From Callorhinus ursinus (lineage: Eukaryota; Chordata; Mammalia; Carnivora; Otariidae), in NCBI RefSeq assembly GCF_003265705.1, contig NW_020312788.1, positions 3,276,193-3,340,192 of the forward strand: a DNA stretch of 64,000 nt, given 5' to 3'. This document shows, piece by piece, positions 45,831 to 58,822 of this stretch. The translations under genes were made by a program, and so were the position numbers. The first letter of the stretch is position 1, and each line of letters begins with the position of its first letter. The notes below the pieces were generated by a model. The model was given only the letters and a program-made list of their open reading frames with translations. It was not told where the DNA came from and made no database searches.

Positions 45831-46829
45831 ACTTACACTGTGTTGTTACAAGAATATAGCCTTGTAGGCATTATATACTCAATGTATGTGGTTAATAAAT
45901 ATCTGTTGTTTGGCTTTTTAAAAATGGATTTAGAGGAAGCACCATAGAGCTATGTTTTGTATCTGGGTTAGTAAAGTATTAGATCTCAGTTTTTACTGCT
46001 GTAAATCTGGGTGGTTATAAAGGACTATTAGATACTATCTCTTGAATCATTAATTCCCCTACTCTCTACATACAGTGTAAGTTTCCCAACATCCAAAAGG
46101 GGTCCAAAGAGTGATGGGCTCTTCTCAGGACAGGTGAAATCCTGCATCTCTGGTCTCTCTTCTTCCTGTGTTTTCTCCTGCCAGTGAGGCTTAGCAATTC
46201 ACAGCTCTTATGAAATGACTGAGAAAGCACTTAGATAATTTGCCTTCAAAATATTCCTCCCCTTTCTTTTTCACTCTGTTAACATCTCCTTCCACACTTT
46301 AATTCTTTTCCCTGCAACACTTTGTCTCTTCTAGAGATAATACTTTAATTTTGGCCACAGGTGTTTAGCTCAAATCCCTACACTGACCATTTTAAGAACA
46401 TATCTGCACAGTTTTGGAAGAACCCAGGTGGTTTTCATATTGAGTGTATCCAAAAGATATGAATTTTGAGAGCAAATCAATGACTGCATAATTTATAGTG
46501 TAATTACATAGTAATTACTCAATTTGCTTGTGAACACTGACTCCTCTCCATGGGTTTTAAACAGATGTCACAGCAGATGCACTTCATTTAAAGGAGAATT
46601 TCTATTAACTGCAGCAGTAGTTGGGCTTATTATTGTCAGTGGTGCTGAATTAAATTGGAAAGAGAGGGCACTGTTGAAAACTCTTAGGGACTATGACTCA
46701 GGAGAGGGACAGAAGTTGTCACACATGGGAGGGTTCCCACGAGTAAGTGTATCAAACATAGTGTCAGTCTTTCAAAGGATTGATGAATACTTGGCTTTGG
46801 GGTTATGTGACAGTTATCGATAGTAATAA

Positions 46830-46960
46830 CTGAATTTTGTACAGAACTTTCTAGTGTGCAAAATTATTTCTACCCACATTATCTCATTTATTGCTGGCAT
46901 TCAGGACAGAGGTATGACTGTCCTGAGACTCAGAGGTCACCCAGATTCTTCCTGGGGGGC
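46830..46960 (-). repeat. MIR-like fragment
   Basis: 'tacccacattatctcattta' and 'gagactcagaggtcacccag' are compatible with antisense MIR. The match is weak. In 46961-48784 no further repeat or gene was recognised; open frames at 47148-47485 overlap in two registers and are probably chance. Confidence 0.35.
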
Positions 46961-48784
46961 GTGTGGTGGAGCCCAAACAGGCACCCGGGCTGCCTGGCTC
47001 CCGAGGCCCCTTCTCTTTTCATCACACCATGCTGTCTCTTCAAGCCAAGTCAGTGCAGGCAACAAATCAATGAGATGGTGCCTATGTTTTTAATCAAATT
47101 GACTGACGTCTTGATTTGTTAATTTAAAATCAAAGCAATCGAATCGCTTGTTTGTGAAAATACAGGTTAAGAAGCGCTTGTTTACTTTTCCTTCCAAGTC
47201 TCGGTTTTGGTGGTATATATTTCCAAACAGCTACAGTTCAACATCAACTTTTTGTGCAACAGAGGAGACTGCCAGATGTGCACCAGCCTTTTCACTAAAT
47301 CCAGACGCATCCAGGATAATCACCACTGGCAGCGTCCTCGTCAAATGCGGAGAACAATGTGCCCATATTCATATGGATGGTTTAAAACTATGGGCAAGTT
47401 TGAAATCAAAGAATGTACAGACGCCTCAGTTGAAATCTTGATAGCAGGGAATCACATGCATATATTTTTTGATTTTCCTTTCTGACCAACATGTTTATTT
47501 ATTTGTTTTTCACATGATTTGATCCCTACTCCACCCGATTCCAGCTTCATGTTTGGCCTCATCCAAATCTGGACAGTGGTCTGTTTGGCCCACAACCTAC
47601 CTACCCCTGACCCGGCTCCCTGCTCTGTAAAAAAATAACCGGCCTTAGTGAGGCTTGTCATTCAGGAGGCTGCTCAGGTGGCAAGGGCTCCAGAGAATTT
47701 CCTTTGGCTTAGTCCTGAGGGCATTTCCCTGGGGCAGGACTTCCAGATGGTGGTTGGTGAGAACAACAGAGAGAAATGATCTGGTTGTCTGTCAACCGGA
47801 ATCCCACACAAATGTAGAGTTTGGCTGGAAAAATCTGCTTTTTCTCTTTCTTTGTGGTTCTCCTTCCTCATAAAAAATTGGCAGCGCTCTCTAGAGATTT
47901 TGTTCCCTTTTCCCCTCCTCCCCAAAGACTCTGCGGTAGCTAGCCTCTAGCCCTTTCTCATTTTCTCACCTGAAGGACCTGGCTGCCCACTGTGCTCTCT
48001 CCTAGCTCACCTCTCACATCACTCACCTTTTCCTTTCTCCTGCTTGGGATCTGTACCCGCCTTAGGAACACTTGCCCTCCTGCGGCTTCTCTTTCTACCA
48101 TTTCCTGTCCTCTCCTCTCGCCGTCCTCCCTCAAGTCTGAGGACGGTCCTCCCAGACGCTTTCCGCAGGGCCCTTCAGTCAGTATGCCAACGGCTGAGTC
48201 TTAGCTGGGGGAGCGTAGCCGTGAGGCCAGTGGAGAAGGAAACAGAGGAGGAAGAAAGGCAGGAAATGAGATTTACGGAGAGTGAGGATGGGGAGGGGAG
48301 GCCAGAGGCCCCTGCAAGCCGGAAAATGAAACTAGTAAGTGGGGCAAGACTTGGCTCTTTTGTTCTGCTCCAACTTTATATATAATACTTTGTATATCTG
48401 TTACATTAGAAATCTAATATAATATAAATAAATTAATACAATATTAGAAATATTTCAATTAATAAATATAATGTGAGAAATAATTTCTGAAAAATGTCTG
48501 ACATAGTGAGTGAAATATAATAGACAATAAAAGATGGTTATTACGTTATTGGTTTTTAAGACCTAAAGTGACTCAAATAAATGACTTGGTTTCAAACCGT
48601 GGAGCAAAATCTAGCTTTGATTAACGCAGCACTGTATCCCTGGTAAAAGGTTCTCTATGTTATAATATCCAGATTGTGGCAGTCAGTCCTGAGGGATGTC
48701 ACAGGAAATGTACAATAATAGTCGCCAAGCGCTGAAGTTTGCATATGATTTTGGAGACAGGAGAGTGTAAATGTAAAGACCTCG

Positions 48785-48990
48785 ATACCACTCCTAGACA
48801 TGTATTAGTTGTGAAACATTCAGTAATCTCCTTAGGTCTCTGTTTCCTAAGCTGCTAAATGAAGGTGCTATAGAACCAACTGCTCACAGGACAAATGAAC
48901 ATTGTTCTTAGCTCAAATGGGATCAGATGTGCAAAGCTCACCACACATTGCTTAGCACATAGTCAACACTCAATAAAGGCTGTCCATTAC
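48785..48990 (+). repeat. MIR SINE
   Basis: 'taggtctctgtttcctaagc', 'gtgcaaagctcaccacacat' and 'cacatagtcaacactcaata' give a plus-strand MIR through its 3' end. An L2/MIR mixture is possible at 49500-49660 ('gcacacagctgaataaatat'). Confidence 0.6.
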
Positions 48991-50439
48991 TGGGTTTCAA
49001 TTTTAAAAATTAGAGCAGATTTAAGTTTATCCTTGTAAAGACACTGATTTTACTCACTTGCCCTCTGATTAACTTTCCTGGGAGACAGAAAGGGGCATGG
49101 CTTATAACCCATTGGGATTGTGTGACCCATGAGAATTTTCTCTCTTATGTGGACTGTGAAAAAAAAAAAAAAGAAAAATATTAGGAATCACTACACTGCA
49201 GAATATCAGAACAAAAATATCAGACCCCACTAAAGTGGGTTTCCCATCAACTATATGAGCTCTGCCTATTATATTTCAGGCCATTTCAAATGCTCATAGG
49301 CCATTTTTCCACAGGGTTATATTAATTAATTTATAAAGCAGTTTATCGTATGCTAGACTTATTTCACTAGAGTATGAGGGATATTTTGTGCTTTTACGAA
49401 AGGTACGAGAAACGATTTGTGGGATCTCAAGTAGATTTTATTAGTGAAGAAGGATTTGTTGAACAGATCATATTATAGGGCATTTTCCAAATGCCTTAAT
49501 GCTATATGGTTTATGCTAATTCATTTGGCCAATATCTATAGAGCATCTGCTACTTTCCTGCGCTGGCCTAGGTGTCAGGGAGCCAAAGATGTGTTAAACA
49601 TGTCACAGCCTGGTGAGAAAGCATGGTGCCTTGCACACAGCTGAATAAATATTTGCTGTGGCAACTGGAAGATACATCCTTACTTAATCATATTTGCTGT
49701 TAGAGAGCTAAGAACAAGCTAGCCTAGGAGGAAGGGGGAGGGAGCAACTACTCTGGGTTGCCACACGTTTGCTGCCTGGAGAAGTCTTTACTGTGCTTAA
49801 AGATCTCCCTGTGCTGTCTCTTCAGGGCTCAGTAAAATTTACTGAGAATGCCTGCCACAAAATCCCAGGACAGAGCACTGTGATGTGGCCAACCCTAACC
49901 CCAACTCCCATCCTTGGGACTCCTCTTTTTTTCTCTTTTCAACCTAGGAATTACATAATGTTCTGGTTTCCATTCTAGTCTGTTCAGTGGCTGAGGCCCA
50001 GCTCGGGAAGGTCGGGCAGGTCTTTGGTTACAGCGCATCCAAGGCCAGAAACAAACATCGCATCGGAAAGGCAAACTTGGGCAGCAGCCTTGCAACGAAG
50101 GGGAAACTACCATTTCCGTGGCCAGAGAGAGGGCAGGGGCGAGTGTCATTTGCAGAGAGCCCTCCTGGCCCCCTCTCCTCAGCCCTCCGCTGTGCATAGA
50201 GGGAGCCGCTTAGATCCATCTTGTTCATTCTGTCTCAGCCAGGTCCAATCTAGGCTGACACGGTCCCTATAGGCTCCTAAGGTCCCAGGACAAGTAACTG
50301 ACAAAGTTAGCATTCAAACCCAGGCTCTCTGACTCCCGGGTTCACACTCTAAACCACAATGTAAATTGTATTCCCAGCACCTAGTACAGGGCCTAGGAAG
50401 TTGTCCCTCTTTCTGGTTTTCCTTTTTCCTTTTATGTCT

Positions 50440-50880
50440 CTGTGATGGTTAATTTTACAGGTCAACTTGGCAGGGCCATGGTGTCCAGATATGTGGTCAA
50501 ACATTGTGCTGGGTGTTTCTGTGAGGGTGTTTTAGATGAGAGTCACAGTTAAGCCAGTGGACTTTGAGTAAAGCAGATTTCTGTCCATAATGTGGTGGGG
50601 TGTGGGGTGGGGTAGGACTCCTCCAACTAGATGAAAGCCTGAATAGAACAAAAAGTAGATCTTCCTTGAGCAAGGGGGAATTCTCCAGCAGACTGCTTTT
50701 CAGATGAATAGCAATGCCTGCTATTTCTGGTTTTCCAGCAGAATGCCTTTGGACTCCAACTGTAATTCGTTCCTGAGTCTTCCATCCTGCTAGCTCCCCC
50801 TCTCAGATTTCGGATTCACTAAGATTCCACAGTCCTTAAAATAAAACTCCTCTTATATATACACCCCTCTTTTCCTCTCA
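50440..50880 (+). repeat. Ancient mammalian interspersed repeat, family not assigned
   Basis: It begins 'tgatggttaattttacaggt' and contains 'tgtgctgggtgtttctgtga', 'gcctgaatagaacaaaaagt' and 'ataaaactcctcttatatat', a sequence order I know as a common mammalian repeat but cannot name with certainty. It has no open reading frame and ends beside a Can-SINE. Confidence 0.6.
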
Positions 50881-50899
50881 GTCTAACTTTTGCCTATTT

Positions 50900-50902
<3 letters not shown>

Positions 50903-50943
<41 letters not shown>

Positions 50944-50970
50944 TTGAGAGAAAGTGGCAGGGGCAGGGCA

Positions 50971-51001
<31 letters not shown>

Positions 51002-51130
51002 TGAGAATCTTAAGCAGGTTCTGTACCCAGTGCCGAACCCGACGTGGGACTCCATCTCACGACCCTGGGATCATGACCAGAGCAGAAATCAAGAGTCAGA
51101 GGCTTAACCACTGAGGCACCCAGGCACCCC
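50903..51130 (-). mobile_element. Can-SINE with expanded CTTT tail
   Basis: The inverted tail has become a pure (CTTT)n microsatellite (about 50900-50945), followed by a GA tract, 'cgacgtgggactccatctca', 'gatcatgaccagagcagaaa' and a head ending 'cacccaggcacccc'. Perfect target duplications 'ttgcctattttct' lie at 50890-50902 and 51131-51143. The body is of the older type. Confidence 0.94.
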
Positions 51131-51398
51131 TTGCCTATTTTCTAAGCAAAAATTTCCTGCCCATGGCCTCGGGTGTTATCCATATGTCAATAACTCTTAA
51201 ATTTATACTCTAGCTCAGTGTATTTATGAAGCTCCAGACCACAGTATCCAACTGTGTGCTTGGCATGTGTTCTCGGATTTCTGAGGAGCATCTGAATGTA
51301 GCATGTACAAAGGCAACCCTGATCAGCTTTCAGGGTTCCCCATCTCTGGGCAATGTGCCCACAGCCCCGTGAAAGAGCAGGAGCCATTTGGAGCAGCG

Positions 51399-52000
51399 CT
51401 CTCTCCCTTATCTCATATTCAATCCATCACCACATCCTTCCAGTTTCACTTCAGAAACTTCTCCTGTCTTTTCTTCACTCCACCCCCACTACCGTATTGC
51501 TGCCTGACCTCCCTGTGGGTATTCTTGGGGTGGCTCCTACAGTCTTTCCAAGTGGTCCACACACACATTCTCTGTTTCCCTCCAATCTTTTTTTCTTTCA
51601 CAGCCACGGTGATCTTTTTAAAAGATAAAGCTGATCATGTCATTCTGTGCTACGACCCGTTTGAAACCATTCAGTGACTTTTTATTGCACTTAGGAAGAG
51701 GGTCAATTCTTAGCATGACTACAAGGTGGTTCCCAAGGCTATGAATGATCTCATTCTGCGGTGCTTCCTCCTCGCTCTCTATATTCCAGCTACTCTTACT
51801 CTTTTTCAAGTCTTCAAAAATGCTTCCTCACATCACTGGTTCTTTGCACATGCTCTTTTTATTTTTAAAAACGTGGAACATTTTTCCCAGCCTCTCAATT
51901 CTCATATCGGGAGTCACTGTGAAGGAGAAATTGTGTTCCACATATCCTTTCCTCAGTTTACTCAGATTTTTTTTTGTCATATAATCTTATATTATTTACC
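51399..52000 (+). repeat. L2-like LINE fragment, sense
   Basis: 'cagccacggtgatcttttta', 'gatcatgtcattctgtgcta', 'gactttttattgcacttagg', 'aggctatgaatgatctcatt' and 'ttctttgcacatgctctttt' follow a well-known mammalian LINE segment. Open frames here (51303-51677, 51726-52037) are remnants of the repeat. Confidence 0.6.
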
Positions 52001-52029
52001 TAAACTAATACAAATAATAATAGCTAAGG

Positions 52030-52345
52030 TTTCTTGAGTGTTTATCAAACTCAAGTGTCCATCATGATGCTATTTTATAATCATTATATTTAAATGTTAT
52101 ATAATTAAAAATACAACAAAATCTGAGAAGTATGTAATATTCTTCTTTTTTTACAGATGAGGAACCTGAGAACCTGGGTGGAAAGCTGAGTGCATATTCA
52201 GTTGTGTGAAGTAGGTATTTGGCTCTCCCACTGGACTGTGGACTTGGACTAAGATGAGGCCAGGTCTGTTATTGATCACTGTTAGAAGACTGCCTGGCAT
52301 ATAGAATGTGTTTAATGCCTACTTGTTGATTGAAATAATGATGAA
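52030..52345. repeat. MIR (antisense) followed by L2 3' end (sense)
   Basis: At 52030-52200 'tttttacagatgaggaacct' and 'gagaacctgggtggaaagct' indicate an antisense MIR. At 52230-52345 'actggactgtggacttggac', 'agactgcctggcatatagaa' and 'ctacttgttgattgaa' indicate a sense L2 end. Confidence 0.55.
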
Positions 52346-52679
52346 TATTTGAATGAGTAATGAAGCAGAACATATTTTAATATGGGAACTGGGTATCCCT
52401 TTCATTCTCTACTCTAGTCACCTATGAGGTTATTTGTAAAATTCTTGACAGTTGCTTGCAAATGAGAAATGGCATCCCCAATGCTAGATGCTTTAGAGTA
52501 CCCTCCACTCTTCATTTTGATGACCATCTGCTCCATTTCCAAACGAGGCAGCTATTTAGTTTAATTTTGCTCACAGTGAAGGATGATTTTTTTTTTTTTT
52601 AGTCCCAGTCTTTCTAGGGCTTCTAAAACAGAGGGAATCACGCACACATAGACTCATGCTTACAAACATGCACACACTG

Positions 52680-53045
52680 TGTTAGGTAAGCCCACATAGC
52701 TGCTATAATGAATAAACCCTAGTTATTTATTTGCGTAACAACCTAATAGGGGTGTTCCCACTTGGCCAGACAGCTTTCCACCTGGTCATCTAGGAGCCTG
52801 GCTCCTTCCATCCCTGGGGGTCCCATACAGCATCAGAGGAGAGTGAGCATGGAGAAGGCACACCTACTTCCTAAAAATCCTGGCTCCCAAATGAAGCATG
52901 TCACTTCCACTCATATTCCATTGTGAGAAAGTCATCATGTGGTCATACCCAATTCTAAGGAAGAAAAGGAAATGCCGTCTAGTTATATGCCCAGGAAGAA
53001 AAGAGACAAAAGATATTTGAGTGAGTCACCGGCTGTCTTTGCCCT
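52680..53045 (+). repeat. Ancient repeat, copy 1 of an unassigned family
   Basis: 'gtcacttccactcatattcc', 'agtcatcatgtggtcatacc' and 'atgcccaggaagaaaagaga' are diagnostic of a common mammalian repeat whose name I cannot fix. A related copy lies at 54880-55310. Nothing was recognised in 53046-53759. Confidence 0.5.
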
Positions 53046-53759
53046 AGCTACCATCCCTATAATACAAAGCAGAGACATGCTTTAAGATTAGTACAAAGTG
53101 CTCTGGCGGATGGGAAGATAGAGCTTAATTTTAATTTTAATGTAATTTTAATGGTGAATATCTTAAAGACCAGTGGAGGAGAGGATTTTGAGTGGGTCTT
53201 GAAGGAAAGGTAAGTCCTTGATAGAAAGAGATCCTAACAATTATAACAGATACCAGTGCCAAAAATGGTGATGTCAGATGTCAGAAGAGAAAAATATATG
53301 CCTGTGCCTTGGTCTTTGTGTAAATATCTCAGAATCAAGTAGAAATTATTTTAATAATCTATTTTTCCTGGTTTTCCTGAACTCCTTCTATAAGTAATTA
53401 AATAACAAACAGAATTACCCGCCTCCACCATGAGTATCTTATCCCTAATGTGAAAATATGAAATAATTAGAGGGTGTGCTGTCATGGAAAACTTCTATTT
53501 TCAAGACTGTGCTAATTATACAGGATGAGGCTGAACAAAGGGAAGATGTACAATTAGCAGAGCACAACTTATTACAATCAGCTCTCTTTAGAGGCTCTTC
53601 TGAACCTAGATATGTAATAAACGAAGAGTGATCTAGCATTTACCTTTTAGAGGACAAGTCTGGAGACCATAGAAATGCAAGGCTGGGCTACTTTGGAGAG
53701 TAGGAGCACACACTCTAGTCTTAAGTAGTGGAGAGAAAAGAGAAGGGTCTTTAGAGGGG

Positions 53760-53890
53760 GAAGACCTCCATCCCTTCCTTGGTCTGCCACTCATTGGCTG
53801 GGTGATCATAACCTTTCTGGGCTATTTCCTCCTGTATGGGGACGATACTACATATGAAAACACTTAGCATTGAGCCTGAACTATATTAAG
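53760..53890 (+). repeat. MIR SINE fragment
   Basis: 'tctgccactcattggctggg', 'tgatcataacctttctgggc' and 'tgtatggggacgatactaca' match a plus-strand MIR core. The following 53891-54769 holds nothing recognised. Confidence 0.6.
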
Positions 53891-54769
53891 GACCCTGTTT
53901 TTATTTTAGATCCATTTCCCTTCCTTTCTCCTACTTTTCTTTTTCTTAAGCAGGATTTCATTCACCTCAATAAAAAATTCTTAAGACTTTGAGAACTGTA
54001 CAAGAATGACTGTGATATCAGCTGGATGTATTTCCTCTAAATCCACCAAACTTCAATAAAGACAGTTATAATATCTGTGGCTCTATCTGAGCAATGTCAA
54101 GGATAAAGAAATACCTTAGTTGTCAAATCCCAGGAGGGTTGACTCAGCTCCTCTTTTCTTCCAAAGAAGATAAACTGCATCTCAGGCAATTTGCTTTTTG
54201 CTAGGGGTTTTTTGTTTTGTTTTCAAACAAGATCTTCAGTGCAAAAGACAATCTCTCATACATATACATTAAACGAGCTACGGTGAGTCCCATGAAAGTT
54301 TGGGTTTTTCCCTAGATTCTGTTGCCAGAATATTAGACATTGATATGAAAACATGACAGCTTAAAAATCACACACTATTACATGTTATTCAATTGCAAAA
54401 TGCTGTAGGCTTCCCATCCTGAGCCTCAGTTCAGCTATGAATGGCCTATATACTCAAGTGCATCTTCATATTGACTGAACGGATAGAGGCCCTCAGCTTC
54501 TGAGAAGGCATTAGGATTGCATTATCATATCAATAGCCCACATGCAAGGTTCTTGATAAGAAACGATCGTAATCCAGAGGCAAGAGATAAAATATGAGAG
54601 TTTGATTTGTGTAAACAAATCAAAAGCATTTAAAGTCAGCTACTTAATCTATCTCCAAGCATTGTCAGGAATATAAATATCAGAACATCCTCAGAGCCAG
54701 AACAGGCAAGAGTTGAGAAAATAGAAGGAACTCTAAAGATTAGTTGCTACTTTTTCCTGATTTACTATA

Positions 54770-55465
54770 ATCCAGCCATATTGACCTTCTTTCAGTTCTG
54801 TGAATCAGCCAAGCTCAAAGCCTCTTGTCTTAAAGCCTCTATAAATCATCTTTCTGCCTCTTCAGAAATGCCTCTTGTAATAGTCAGGATTGTCTCTGTT
54901 AAGCTACATTAACAAAAAGCTTCCATATCTCAGTGGCTTAAGACAATAAAAATTTGTTGTTTGCTCATGCTACATGCTGTGCATCTCCAGCGTGGGTTGG
55001 CTGAGGGGGCTTTGTTCTTTGAGGTCACACCTGTCCCAGGCGAAGGGAGCAACCACATCTTGGACCACATCCCCTGTTAGGATGCCATAGGGACCGGGAG
55101 CTGGGGTAACATCGCTTAGATGCTCCAGCATGCAAGAGACACATATCATTTCTACACAAAATTGACTGGCCAGACCAACTCCCATGGCCTCATGGAATCT
55201 CAGGGTGAACGAAGCAGCACAATCCTGTCACATGCCTGGAAAGGGGCGTGGAACTGGGAACAGCCCTCTCGCCTCTCACACCTGCCCTGCCTACCTTTAC
55301 GAAGCTGGTTCTAGTTCTTTGCTGTCTAAGCACCCCTTTAATGTTCCGTAGTGCTTATCACAATATGTAATTGTATTATTTGCTTATTTCCTGCTGTCAT
55401 TCTAATCTTTTTCTTCCACTGAACTGTAAGATCCCTAGGAGGAGGGACCACCTCAGCAGGCTAAT
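54770..55465 (+). repeat. L2-like fragment split by an ancient repeat
   Basis: L2-like sense text at 54770-54870 ('accttctttcagttctgtga') appears to resume at 55311-55465 ('cttccactgaactgtaagat'). Between them, 54880-55310 ('tagtcaggattgtctctgtt', 'ttccatatctcagtggctta') is a copy of the unassigned repeat also seen at 52680-53045. The order suggests the second repeat inserted into the L2. Confidence 0.45.
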
Positions 55466-57949
55466 TCCATGAAAGAGTTCCCCCAAATGCTCAAGCTGCC
55501 TAATATATTTAAATACTGAATATATTGGTCTTGAGTCTGGAGAACCCTGATGGTGTTAGTGTCCTGTCTCTGAGTCCATGTCCTTTTTGGCTGTGTGCTG
55601 ATGTCTCTCAATTACTCCTCTCCCTACACAATAGCCGGGGCAAAGGCGAAGGCAAACTGGGCATTCCTTCAAATGCTGTTATGAAGTAAACTAGAAAACT
55701 ATCAGTTAAAACCTCATCGAAATCTCCAAAGGTGGTAAAACCCAACGTACCCAGTGCAAATTGCCGTAAACCTTGTAAATAATGAAAAGAAGAAAGGAGT
55801 TCGGTGAACTGACATTTTGTTGAATTTGCTTTAGGCAAATGAATTTGCAGGGAATTAGCCCAAAGCTACCCTCCTACCCCCACTCATAGTACCTCATTGT
55901 CAAACTGAGCCTGGTATTTAGAAGGCAGCCTGAAATAACTGCCCATTTCATGGGCAAGGAAACTGTAGTTATCCACCCAGATCACGGATGTGATGGTGGA
56001 AGAGATAAAAGTATGATTCAGGTCCCCTGGAGCCAGCATGGGGCTCCTTTCCTGAGTCACACTCCAGGAAGGCTGCAATCCTTTCTATAAACTTACTAGC
56101 ACTCCATATAGGGCAAAAAGTTAGCGTATGAAGGAATATTCTGAGTATTTGTCTTGACTTTTATCACTTTAAATAAAAATATTTTAACGATTACTTGTTA
56201 TTTTGGACACTTTTTAGAACTATTCCATCATTTTCTATATAAAAAGACTATTATTTTCAAGCGAAATAAGAAATAATTGAAGCACAATTGCCTGTGGGAC
56301 AAGGTTATTTCAGCAAAGAAGTTTCAAGAATCAATTAGCTATAGCCTTGGAGAAATGGATTTTTAAATAGGCATTGTCTCAGGTCACCTAAGGCATATAT
56401 TTAGTTCCCCGATGTTTCATCTTAAAAGAGGCCACCACTAAAATCAGTCAAAGGTTTTGCAGGCAGTTGTAAATATGAATTTTTTAAAAAGGCCATTCCT
56501 TTTTTAGTTTGCATTTTTTTTTCCTCCTGGATCCTCCAGGAACAAGGGTTATTTCATGGCTCATGGCAAGGGTATTTATGTGGTATAGCATGGAAACAGT
56601 AATAAAAGAAACAAACTAAACTTTTCTGTTTCCTATTAGTCCTTAGATGTTGATTTCTGCTTTTATTGAATTGCCGTTATTTTTCCCCGGTGACAGAATG
56701 CGTAACTGAGCAGTGCTTTCTCTTACCTGTTGGGCCAAGTTTGCCATGAGCTCCTTCTTACCACGGGTGCGGGGCGCAAGGCATGGTCTCACTTTGTCAG
56801 ATTTGTGGTGGCTTGTGCCGGGAGAAGCTGCGGCTTAGCAAACTGCACAATCCTGTGTAGATAGCCAGAAGCAAGAAAACTTTAGAAACAATGGCGATTA
56901 ATCAGCCTCTGAATTCTGCCCCTTAAGAAACAAAAGACTTGTATTCAGGCTCTAAGTACAATAAACCAAGTGGCATATGAGTAAGCATTGAATACAGGTT
57001 GATCAAACAAGAAAAATAATGAACAAATGAACATAGGGAAGTGAGAGCTGGTCCTAGGATTGCAAACCCATGTGCCTACAAGGCCAGGCGAGTGGCATCG
57101 ATGAGGATGAGGCGCAAGCTGGGTGTGAGACAGCAGGGGGTGGTAGGGCTGTGGCGACCTGGTAAGTGCACATCCCAGCTTGGAGGCTCCCATCTGGCTG
57201 ACGGTTTTCATTGATGCCATAAGGAAAAACAGACCCAATGATGCTACAACTTCAGAGTTTCAAAGGAAGACAGAAATGAGGATTTTCATGTAAAAATCTC
57301 TTGTTTTGTATTGTAAAATTAAATTAAACACAACTTTGTGCAAGTCGAACAAGGCTAAATAAAGCCAAAGGCTCCCGGAAGGTCAGGGTTAGCTCATGGG
57401 TGGCCAGCTTGTACCTAAGATCTAATGCAACATCTTCAGTGTCCACATGATGAGAAGGGGTTCTGGGGGCAGAAGCGAAGGGCTGCCAGGGGGCAAAGAC
57501 TCAGCTAGTTAGTGGCAGAGCTGGGGCTTCTGAGCACGAGTACCTTCCCTTTCACCCACAACCTTTCACTTTCCCTTGTGACTACCTGGAGACTGGCTGA
57601 ATCTGAGCAGATCTGTTGAAATGACAGACTGAAGTGGCCTTCAGTTGAACTGAGCCTTGGGTCTCAAGCTGCGTTTGTGTAAAACTTCATACCAAGAGGC
57701 ATTAATTTTCTGTTCTCACCATTCATGTTATGGAATGAGTGCTGGGTAAAGCTGGGTGAGTAAAATAGGGTGGTCCCTCAGAGGAAATAATACTCTGACC
57801 GTAGGTATGTGTTTGGGGTGGTGTTTAAGCCGTGTGGCCAGATGTGAAGAATGGCAGTGCTAGGGGAATGGGCAGAGGCATGAGGGGGTCCCCTGAATCT
57901 ACTTGGCGGCTCCAGTTTCTACTAAAAGCCTGCTCTTTATGCGCGAGGC
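55466..57949. other. Intron-like stretch without recognised features
   Basis: Apart from a possible MIR scrap at about 57480-57550, no repeat or gene was recognised here. Open frames of 60-100 codons lack similarity and signals. Confidence 0.4.
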
Positions 57950-58390
57950 AGCGCTGTGTGACGGCTAAGTGTAGGGATGGGTTGAAATACTGACTCAGCT
58001 GCTTGCTGTGCCTTAAGCTCTCTAGGTCGCCTGTTGAAAACAGTGATAACACGACCTGAATCACAGAGTTGTACTGAGATGTAAATGAATCAACACAGAG
58101 AAAATGCCTAGAATGGTATTTGCACAAGGCAGGCGCTCAGTAAATGTTTCTTAGTATTTGGAACACACACCAATATTTATTGAATGCCTAATGTATGCTA
58201 ACTTGCCTACATTTATGATCTGTAAGCATCACTACAACCCTCTTCATTTTATATTATTATCTTCAGTTAATAATGAGAAAACCATGCCCTTGACAGATGG
58301 TCTCTTGTCTAATATCACCCTGGGAGGTAGCAGAACCAGTGTTTGAAACTAGGTCTAGCCAGCTTAACCATTTGTTTAACCCACCTCTCC
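57950..58390. repeat. Two MIR SINEs in opposite orientation
   Basis: A plus-strand copy at about 57950-58155 ends 'aggcaggcgctcagtaaatg'. An antisense copy at about 58170-58390 starts 'ttgaatgcctaatgtatgct' and runs through 'gttaataatgagaaaaccat'. Both are ancient and divergent. Confidence 0.6.
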
Positions 58391-58700
58391 AGTGCCTTGC
58401 CAGTGTTCAACTGAAGATAACTATTCAGATCTTTGAAGGGAGAAAAAGCCAACTTTGGTCAAACACCAAATACTTACCAAGTCAAACACCAAAGCAAGAG
58501 TCCTAAAGCAAGCCATCGAAAGCACCGCAGTGCTTGATAAAATCTTCTGCCTTGTGTGAAAATGTACTGTTCTAGAATGGGAGTGTGCCACATGACTGAG
58601 AATAAGACAGGAGAGTATGTGGTCAAGTTTTAGTGTGCATAAACCCTCACGCTTACCCTTTAAAATGCTATGGTTCTTAATAGATTAATAGTGATAGATC

Positions 58701-58822
58701 AGGGGGCACCTGGCTGGATTAGTCAGTAGAGCATGTGAATTTTGATCTCGGGGTCATGAGTTTGAGCCCCACCTTGGGGGTAGAGATTACATAAAATATA
58801 AAAATAAATAAAATCTAAAAAA
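58701..58822 (+). mobile_element. Can-SINE, short form with tRNA-Lys-like head
   Basis: The head 'ggcacctggctggattagtc' with 'agtagagcatgtgaattttg' and 'gtcatgagtttgagcccc' keeps recognisable A and B boxes of the tRNA-Lys ancestor, followed directly by an A-rich tail without the long C/T part. Target duplications are 'aatagtgatagatc' (58687-58700) and 'aatagcgataaatc' (58823-58836). It is a SINE, not a tRNA gene. Confidence 0.88.

Noticed and set aside
47148..47485. Two overlapping plus-strand frames of 97 and 92 codons
   Set aside because: Neither has a recognised domain or splice context, and overlapping frames in two registers point to chance absence of stops.
58701..58775. tRNA-Lys-like sequence
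   Set aside because: A and B boxes are present, but it has an A-tail and target duplications and does not fold as a proper tRNA by eye, so it is a SINE head rather than a tRNA gene.
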